DNA from: Candidatus Symbiothrix sp.
GTDB taxonomy: Bacteria > Bacteroidota > Bacteroidia > Bacteroidales > Azobacteroidaceae
Reading direction: 5' to 3'
NCBI GenBank assembly: GCA_031270525.1
Contig: JAISXN010000032.1
Location: 1-7,269, forward strand
Length of the DNA: 7,269 nucleotides
Part shown: positions 1-5,119 of the stretch, piece after piece
Layout: each line of letters starts with the position of its first letter
Numbering within the stretch: the first letter of the stretch is position 1
Notes under the pieces: model-generated
Told to the model about the DNA's origin: nothing
Databases searched by the model: none
What the model saw: only the letters and a program-made list of their open reading frames with translations
Program-made: the position numbers and the translations under genes

Positions 1-1634
1 AAACCTCCACCGGATTCTGGGGCGAAGCCGAAATGATGGAAACCATTCTCGACGCCTACGAAACCACCGGCAAACAGGAATACAAAACCATGTTTGAAGA
101 AGTGTATGAACATTTTGTCAGCTATCCTGCCGGCTGGGGACAATCCGGAAACGGGCAAGAATGGCAATGGAACGAATATAACGACGATATTGCCTGGGCG
201 GTTTTGGCAAGCGTCAGGGCCTGCCTGATGTTTGGGCAACACCCCAATTCCAATATCAACTACTTGACGATTGCCAAAAACAATTACGACCGGATGTACA
301 GCCGCGCCCTGCTGCCGGGGGGAACATTGCGCTGGAAAGAAACACCCGCAGGCAACAGGGGCAGCAATTCCTGCATCAACGGGCCGGCGGAGGTAGCGGC
401 TTGCTATTTGGGCGTCGCCACCGGCGACGAATCCTATTTTGAAAAGGCAAAAGACCTGTATGCCAAACAACGGCAATACCTTTACGAACCGGCGACCGGA
501 AAAGTATTCGACTCCGGCTCGTGGAACGAGGCATATACTACTTTTACAGTCGGCAACGGCTGGGTTTCTACCTACAACCAGGGGACTTTCCTCGGTGCAG
601 CCCTGATGCTTTACAACCATTACGGTACGGAGCAATACAAAAACGACGCACACAAAATCGTGGAATGGACGCGGAAAGATTTGTGCAATGCTCGCGGCGT
701 TGTTCGCGTGTGCGGCAGCGGCGACGATTTGCAGGGTTTTAAGGGAATTTTGATGCGTTACCTGCGTCGTTACGTTGTGGATTTGGCCGTTCCCGAAAAA
801 GTGGAATGGTTGCAGCGAAACGCCCTGCACGCCTACAATAACCGCAATTCCAAAGGAATTATCTGGACGGCATGGTGGGAAAAATCCGCCGAGAACTTTG
901 TGTTTTCCGATGGCTACAACTTTGCGAATGCACCGTTTGGCTGTTCCACCGCCGTTTCGGCCGCTTTTAACGCTCCGCTGTCAGCCGCTTTGATTATCAA
1001 AAATGCCTTTGAAACCATCGAAGCCGAAAATTTCGATTACCTGAAAGGCGTTTTTGTAGAACGAACCGACGATACCACAGCCGTTGTTTCCATTCCCGCC
1101 AACAATTATTATACGGCATACAGCAATGTCGATTTCGGCGATGAAGAAGCAACCGGCATGGAATTTCTCGTCCTGGCAGGCAGGCAGGCGGGAAGAACAA
1201 TCGAAATCCGCTTGGACAGTATTTCGGGAACGCTGCTCGGCACGCTTACAATTCCGAACGCGGTGAGCGGTTGGGTAACAGCCGATTGTTCCATTGCAAG
1301 CGTCGGCGGGCGGCGCAATATTTACTTAGTCTATCGGGGGAGCGGATTCAAAATCGACAATTTCCGTTTCACAAAAGCTGCAACCGGAATAGAGAATGTT
1401 TCCGTTCCGTTTCAAATCGAATTGTATCCCAATCCGGCAACCGGCCGGTTGTTCGTAGAATCCCCTCTCGACGGGCAACTGACCGTTTATGACGCTTGCG
1501 GGAAACAAATCCTGAGGTCCGGTATTTTGGCCGGAACAACCGAATTAAATATAAGCGATTATATACCGGGGATTTATTTTGCCGGGATAAATACAACTGC
1601 CGGAAAATTCACAGGTAAATTTTTAAAGGAATAA
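1..1634 (+). CDS. Secreted GH76 alpha-1,6-mannanase with CBM6-like module and T9SS sorting tail (5' end missing)
   Basis: The frame is open from the left edge (first whole codon at nt 3), so the signal peptide and the N-terminal part of the catalytic domain lie outside. Numbering from that codon gives 543 residues. Residues 1 to about 335 resemble GH76: FWGEAEMMETILDAYE at the edge, then the family's adjacent catalytic aspartates in NEYNDDIAWA (D61-D62). GH76 enzymes are endo-acting alpha-1,6-mannanases that cut the backbone of yeast-type mannans. Residues about 337-465 look like a CBM6 beta-sandwich (IEAENF at 339-344, later YSNVDFG and IEIRLDSISG). Residues about 470-543 form a type A T9SS sorting domain with YPNP (475-478), ending in GIYFAGI and KFLKE. 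This predicts export by the Sec system, then secretion through T9SS and attachment at or release from the cell surface. No terminator hairpin follows the TAA; a repeat begins four bases later. The GH76 and T9SS calls are firm. Exact substrate is inferred, and the CBM6 call is less certain than the other two. Confidence 0.9.
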   Translation, partial: TSTGFWGEAEMMETILDAYETTGKQEYKTMFEEVYEHFVSYPAGWGQSGNGQEWQWNEYNDDIAWAVLASVRACLMFGQHPNSNINYLTIAKNNYDRMYSRALLPGGTLRWKETPAGNRGSNSCINGPAEVAACYLGVATGDESYFEKAKDLYAKQRQYLYEPATGKVFDSGSWNEAYTTFTVGNGWVSTYNQGTFLGAALMLYNHYGTEQYKNDAHKIVEWTRKDLCNARGVVRVCGSGDDLQGFKGILMRYLRRYVVDLAVPEKVEWLQRNALHAYNNRNSKGIIWTAWWEKSAENFVFSDGYNFANAPFGCSTAVSAAFNAPLSAALIIKNAFETIEAENFDYLKGVFVERTDDTTAVVSIPANNYYTAYSNVDFGDEEATGMEFLVLAGRQAGRTIEIRLDSISGTLLGTLTIPNAVSGWVTADCSIASVGGRRNIYLVYRGSGFKIDNFRFTKAATGIENVSVPFQIELYPNPATGRLFVESPLDGQLTVYDACGKQILRSGILAGTTELNISDYIPGIYFAGINTTAGKFTGKFLKE

Positions 1635-1637
1635 GGG

Positions 1638-1725
1638 ATTGCCCCCAATTTTCGAAAAAATATTGCCATTATTGCCCCCAATTTTCGAAAAATTGTTGCT
1701 GTTATTGCCCCCAATTTTTGAAAAA
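1638..1725. repeat. Three 22-bp direct repeats at a 33-bp period upstream of rhuM-like gene
   Basis: Copies lie at 1638-1659, 1671-1692 and 1704-1725, each starting exactly 33 bp after the last. Copies 1 and 2 are identical over 22 bp (ATTGCCCCCAATTTTCGAAA plus AA). Copy 3 has one change (CG to TG in the core). The 11-bp spacers after copies 1 and 2 are also related (7 of 11 positions match). Each copy has a C5 run followed by a TTTTCGAAAA palindromic core, which copy 3 breaks. The 33-bp spacing is about three helical turns, so the copies face the same side of the DNA. This arrangement suits an operator array or a unit that spreads by slippage. The array fills most of the gap between the mannanase stop and the RhuM promoter. 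The function is inferred only. Confidence 0.9.
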
Positions 1726-1737
1726 CTCATATCTTTG
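1705..1737 (+). promoter_or_regulatory. Likely Bacteroidetes-type promoter of the RhuM-family gene
   Basis: TATCTTTG at 1730-1737 matches the Bacteroidetes -7 consensus TAnnTTTG exactly. A TTG at 1705-1707, inside the third repeat copy, lies 22 nt upstream, at a suitable distance for the -33 element. A transcript would start near 1744, giving an A-rich leader of about 20 nt before the ATG at 1764. Any protein bound to the third repeat would overlap the -33 element. Confidence 0.6.
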
Positions 1738-1763
1738 TCGCTCTGATAAAATGGAAAAATATT

Positions 1764-2861
1764 ATGGAATACATTGAGAGAAAAATAGATAAATCGCTTA
1801 TGAAGAGCAAAAATTCCAAAGAGCAAATCACCATCCGCAGTTCCGCTGCCGAATATTTGACTTTTGTGGCGGCTACGGGCGACAACCCGCAAAGCATTGA
1901 AATGCGTTATGAAGATGAAAATATTTGGTTGACACAGAAATTGTTGTCGGCGCTGTATGATGTTGAAGTACATACGATCAATTATCATATCAAAAAAATA
2001 TTTGAAGACAGGGAATTAGAGCCGATGGCAACTATTCGAAATTTTCGAATAGTTCAAACCGAAGGTAACAGGCAAGTTGAGCGTGAATTGGAACACTATA
2101 ATTTACAGACAATTATCGCTGTTGGGTTTAAGGTAAATAACGACCGCGCCGTACAGTTTCGCAAGTGGGCAAATGCGATTGTTAAAGATTACACCATTCA
2201 AGGTTGGGTAATGGACACGGAACGACTGAAAAATGGAGGTACAATCCTTTCGGAGCAGTATTTTGAGCGGCAATTGGAAAAAATTCGGGAAATTCGTGTC
2301 TCGGAACGAAAATTTTATCAGAAAATTACCGATTTGTACGCTACGGCTTTGGATTATGACACAACGGCAAAAACCACGCGAACACTTTTTGCAACCGTTC
2401 AAAACAAAATGCACTATGCTGTTCATGGGCATACGGCTGCCGAATTGATTGTTGAACGCGCAAGTCACAAGGAACCGTTTATGGGTTTGACTTCGTGGGA
2501 AAATTTTCCTGATGGAAAAATTCAAAAATACGATGTTTCCATTGCCAAAAATTATTTGCAACTGGACGAATTAGACAATTTGGAGCGCATTGTTACGATG
2601 TATCTTGATTATGCAGAGTACCAAAATCGCCGTCATATTCCGATGACCATGGAAGATTGGAAAAAACGCCTTGACGCTTTTTTGCAATTCAATGAAGAAG
2701 AAATTCTTAACGATGCGGGTCGTGTAACTCATGAAATTGCCAAATCGTTTGCCGAAAGTGAATTTGAGAAATATCGCATTGTTCAAGACCGCCTGTTTGA
2801 AAGCGATTTCGACCGTTTTGTGAAATTAGAAAACACGATAAAAGAAATTGAAAAGAAATAA
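1764..2861 (+). CDS. RhuM-family protein (Virulence_RhuM, function unknown)
   Basis: The gene encodes a complete 365-residue protein of the family named after Salmonella RhuM (Virulence_RhuM). Its biochemical role is not established. Family-like stretches appear in order: RSSAAEYLTFVAATG (25-39), MRYEDENIWLTQKLLSALYD (47-66), HTINYHIKKIF (70-80), QTIIAVGFKVNNDRAVQFRKWA (115-136), NKMHYAVHGHTAAELIVERA (214-233), AKNYLQLDELDNLERIVTMYLDYAE (261-285), MTMEDWKKRLDAFLQFNE (294-311) and ESEFEKYRIVQDRL (331-344). The N-terminal third resembles the wHTH-like segment of phage antirepressor-type proteins, so DNA binding is plausible but inferred. There is no signal peptide or membrane segment. The start is taken at 1764, about 20 nt after the predicted transcription start. 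The ATG at 1800 (residue 13) is a credible alternative because homologous sequence begins soon after it. The gene has its own promoter and is AT-richer than the glycosidase genes on both sides, consistent with an accessory insertion. Confidence 0.88.
   Translation: MEYIERKIDKSLMKSKNSKEQITIRSSAAEYLTFVAATGDNPQSIEMRYEDENIWLTQKLLSALYDVEVHTINYHIKKIFEDRELEPMATIRNFRIVQTEGNRQVERELEHYNLQTIIAVGFKVNNDRAVQFRKWANAIVKDYTIQGWVMDTERLKNGGTILSEQYFERQLEKIREIRVSERKFYQKITDLYATALDYDTTAKTTRTLFATVQNKMHYAVHGHTAAELIVERASHKEPFMGLTSWENFPDGKIQKYDVSIAKNYLQLDELDNLERIVTMYLDYAEYQNRRHIPMTMEDWKKRLDAFLQFNEEEILNDAGRVTHEIAKSFAESEFEKYRIVQDRLFESDFDRFVKLENTIKEIEKK
2030..2054. repeat. 12-bp inverted repeat with 1-nt centre inside the RhuM-family gene
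   Basis: Arms at 2030-2041 and 2043-2054 are perfect reverse complements around T2042; the inner part reads CTATTCGAAATTTTCGAATA. It encodes the segment TIRNFRIVQ (residues 90-98). With a 1-nt centre it cannot form a normal hairpin loop, so if functional it would act as a double-stranded protein site. It shares AATTTTCGAA with repeat copies 1 and 2 upstream of the gene. It could simply reflect codons for a conserved peptide. Confidence 0.75.
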
Positions 2862-2908
2862 ATATAAACGGATGAAATTAATATCCCTTCTTACATTTAT
2901 ACTTTACG

Positions 2909-3041
2909 CGGTATGGATTTGTGCATAAGCGCACGGTGCACGGTTTCACGGTACACGGTGCACGATAATGGGACACAGCGACTGTTTTTTGTCGTGTACC
3001 GTGAACCGTGCACCGTGTACCCAATGCGCAAAACCATACCG
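2909..3041. repeat. Long imperfect inverted repeat of ACGGTGC-like heptamers (large hairpin)
   Basis: The left arm (2909-2957) pairs with the right arm (2993-3041) around a 35-nt loop. The outer part pairs CGGTATGG with CCATACCG and TTTGTGCAT with ATGCGCAAA (one G-T type difference). A poorly paired stretch of 6-7 nt follows. The inner part pairs 24-25 nt with a single extra T in the left arm. Both arms are built from 7-8-nt units: ACGGTGC, ACGGTTTC, ACGGTAC and ACGGTGC on the left and their complements on the right. The loop holds a small CGAC/GTCG stem around a T6 run. It occupies most of the 222-bp gap between the RhuM-family and thioredoxin-like genes. It could act as a transcription barrier for the upstream gene or be a dispersed REP- or MITE-like element. 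I see no target-site duplication at its edges and no clean U-tract after the stem. Confidence 0.88.
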
Positions 3042-3083
3042 TGCACAGTATAAAAACAGTTTTATTTAAATATATTTTTACCA

Positions 3084-5072
3084 ATGAAAAGAATAATTAT
3101 TGCTTTGATAATTAATCTGTTATGTATTTCTGTAAATGCACAACAACCCCCGGCCACACTTCTCGGAAACTGGATTGAAACCCAATCGAACGAATGGCAA
3201 TACGGCTTTTTTGAAAAATTTGCCGTTTTCAATTGCGCTTTCTGGGAATACGCCTCTGTTCAACAGAAAGGAAAAACTACGAAAATCGTTTTACAAAAAG
3301 ACGGTCAAACCGTCAGCCTGAGCGTCGATCAAAAGAACGACAGCGTTTTAGTAATCAAAAACGGGAAATCCCCCCGACAGGACTTCGTATTGATGCGCAA
3401 ACGTTACCCGGATTACAAAACACCCGACAATACGCCGTTTCCTGCACCCACATTCCGTCCGGATTCGGCAACGATTATCGGTTATTACCGGAATTTCGAT
3501 AAATTTTCGGAATTGCCGCCCAATGCACCCGCTTGGGTTAAGGATCGCTATTTCAATACTGTTTTTAAAATGGCTGTTTCCGATTTTATCTCAGGAGAGC
3601 AACAGGATTATCAAACAACGATTGACTCTTTGGGGCGTTTTTCGCTCACTTTCCCTGTTGTCAATTCGCAGGAAACTTATGCTGATTGGGGACGGCTGAC
3701 GCGGCAACTGGTTTTTTCGCCCGGTGATACCCTGTTTGTTTTTGTGGATATTACCGATTTGATACCTTTGGGCAATATGGATTCCCGGAACGATTTTTAC
3801 CTGCGCGATAAACAGATTCTTTTTATGGGCGACAATGCTCGCCTGAACAATGAATTAATGCAGTACAAATCTACTCCCGGAAGCTTTGACCCTTCCGAAA
3901 CAGTCAAAAAAGGCATTGTAGATATGGATTTTCTGAAAGCTTGTACAGGGGATTACGAAAATCGGAAGAATAATTTGGAAAACTACATTTCGACACATCC
4001 CCATGTTTCCGGAAAATTCAGGTTTTACAAAAGAAACTGGGAGATTTATCAACTGGCATTTAATTTGTTACAATATAAGTTCTACTTGCCGGCGTCGTAT
4101 ATGCGTCGTTTTTCCGATGAATATATGGATTATGTAGAAAAAAACATTCCCAAATTTAATCCCGGGGTCTATACGCTGGTGCGTGAATATGAAAGTTTTA
4201 TTCGCGATTATATCGACTATTATTCCGGAAATAAAACCGTTAATTATAATATTGGCATGTTTTTGGAAGAAACAGGATTGAATACACCTGAAAACATTCG
4301 GTTGGCTGATGAAAATGTCAGTCAGTTAGCATCAAATCCTTTGATCGTGGAAGCGCAGGAGGCTTATGCCCGCCGGACTTTTATGGATATGGATTATCAC
4401 AAGGCGGATTCGTTGCTGCAAGAGCCGGTTTTGAAAGAATTATGGACAACGCATTTGTATCTGGAAGATTTTGAACAAAAACGTATGCCCTGGCAAGACA
4501 AGGATATACAAGTGATGAAAACGCGCATAAGCAATCCGTTTTTGTTGGATAAACTCTTGACGGTTAACAATTATTATGCCGAACTCGACAGCCGGGAAAT
4601 AGAATACGGCGAAAGCCTGAAAAATACAGCTTATTTAGTTAATGAACCGAATGCCGATACGATTTTTAGCAAACTGATCGATCCGTACAAAGGGAAAGTA
4701 ATCTTCGCCGATTTTTGGGGAACCTGGTGTGGACCCTGCATTAAAAATATCAAAACTTATTCGCATCTCTTTGAAGAAAAATTCAAAGGCAAGGATGTTA
4801 TTTTCATGTATCTGGCACATCGTTCTCCCGAATATGCATGGAAAAATTTCATCAAGCAGCAGCAACTTACAGGCGAACAAATTGTGCACTATCGTCTGCC
4901 TGAACAACAGCAAACTTTGCTCGAACAGAAATTGAATGTGCGCAATTTCCCAACTTACTTTATTATTGACCGTGCAGGGAACGTTACCGATTACAAAGTA
5001 CGTTTACATTATCCTGTGGATTTTGAAAATACGGTAAAAGAATTGGAAAGGGTGTTGGATATTGAAGAATAG
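3084..5072 (+). CDS. Exported TlpA/thioredoxin-like protein with long unassigned N-terminal region
   Basis: The protein has 662 residues. The first 19 form a Sec signal peptide (MKR, hydrophobic core, cleavage probably VNA|QQ). C14 is not in a good lipobox (NLLC), so a soluble periplasmic form is more likely than a lipoprotein. Residues about 20-270 look beta-rich and match no domain I can name with certainty; similar N-terminal regions precede thioredoxin folds in many Bacteroidetes proteins. Residues about 270-525 look mainly helical. The last 130 or so are a thioredoxin fold of the TlpA/ResA type: KVIFADFWGTWCGPC with active-site cysteines C549 and C552, and the cis-proline in NFPTYFII (P623). 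The expected activity is thiol-disulfide exchange in the periplasm, with unknown partners. The A-rich leader TTTTTACCA precedes the start, which is fixed by the signal peptide. The gene begins 43 bp after the large hairpin, and I could not identify its promoter. The glycosidase gene follows 47 bp downstream with no terminator visible, so co-transcription is likely. Confidence 0.87.
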   Translation: MKRIIIALIINLLCISVNAQQPPATLLGNWIETQSNEWQYGFFEKFAVFNCAFWEYASVQQKGKTTKIVLQKDGQTVSLSVDQKNDSVLVIKNGKSPRQDFVLMRKRYPDYKTPDNTPFPAPTFRPDSATIIGYYRNFDKFSELPPNAPAWVKDRYFNTVFKMAVSDFISGEQQDYQTTIDSLGRFSLTFPVVNSQETYADWGRLTRQLVFSPGDTLFVFVDITDLIPLGNMDSRNDFYLRDKQILFMGDNARLNNELMQYKSTPGSFDPSETVKKGIVDMDFLKACTGDYENRKNNLENYISTHPHVSGKFRFYKRNWEIYQLAFNLLQYKFYLPASYMRRFSDEYMDYVEKNIPKFNPGVYTLVREYESFIRDYIDYYSGNKTVNYNIGMFLEETGLNTPENIRLADENVSQLASNPLIVEAQEAYARRTFMDMDYHKADSLLQEPVLKELWTTHLYLEDFEQKRMPWQDKDIQVMKTRISNPFLLDKLLTVNNYYAELDSREIEYGESLKNTAYLVNEPNADTIFSKLIDPYKGKVIFADFWGTWCGPCIKNIKTYSHLFEEKFKGKDVIFMYLAHRSPEYAWKNFIKQQQLTGEQIVHYRLPEQQQTLLEQKLNVRNFPTYFIIDRAGNVTDYKVRLHYPVDFENTVKELERVLDIEE

Positions 5073-5119
5073 GGTGGTCTCTTAAGAAAATCGAAAACAC
5101 AACATAAAAATTAAAACAA

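Noticed and set aside
1751..1777. Eight-codon frame (MEKYYGIH) overlapping the RhuM start, a possible leader peptide
   Set aside because: It is too short to distinguish from chance and has no attenuator-like structure next to it.
1623..1988. Minus-strand frame of 121 codons with an 11-residue repeat (FSKIGGN) antisense to the start of the RhuM-family gene
   Set aside because: The peptide repeat is the 33-bp DNA array read backwards (33 bp = 11 codons keeps it in frame). The rest is antisense to well-supported RhuM coding sequence, and no promoter or leader is evident.
3053..3078. Possible promoter or small hairpin (AAAACAGTTTT; TATATTTT) before the thioredoxin-like gene
   Set aside because: The stem is only 5 bp, and TATATTTT lacks the final G of the -7 consensus and sits only a few bases from the ATG, too close for a normal promoter.
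2878..3084. Minus-strand frame of 68 codons between the RhuM-family and thioredoxin-like genes
   Set aside because: It is a translation of the heptamer inverted repeat (CTVHGTR- and CTV-type strings) with no protein-like composition, so it is treated as a by-product of the palindrome.
5073..5119. Possible terminator or promoter between the thioredoxin-like and GH127-like genes
   Set aside because: The 47-bp gap is A-rich with no stem-loop and no TAnnTTTG element, so it is best read as a within-operon spacer.
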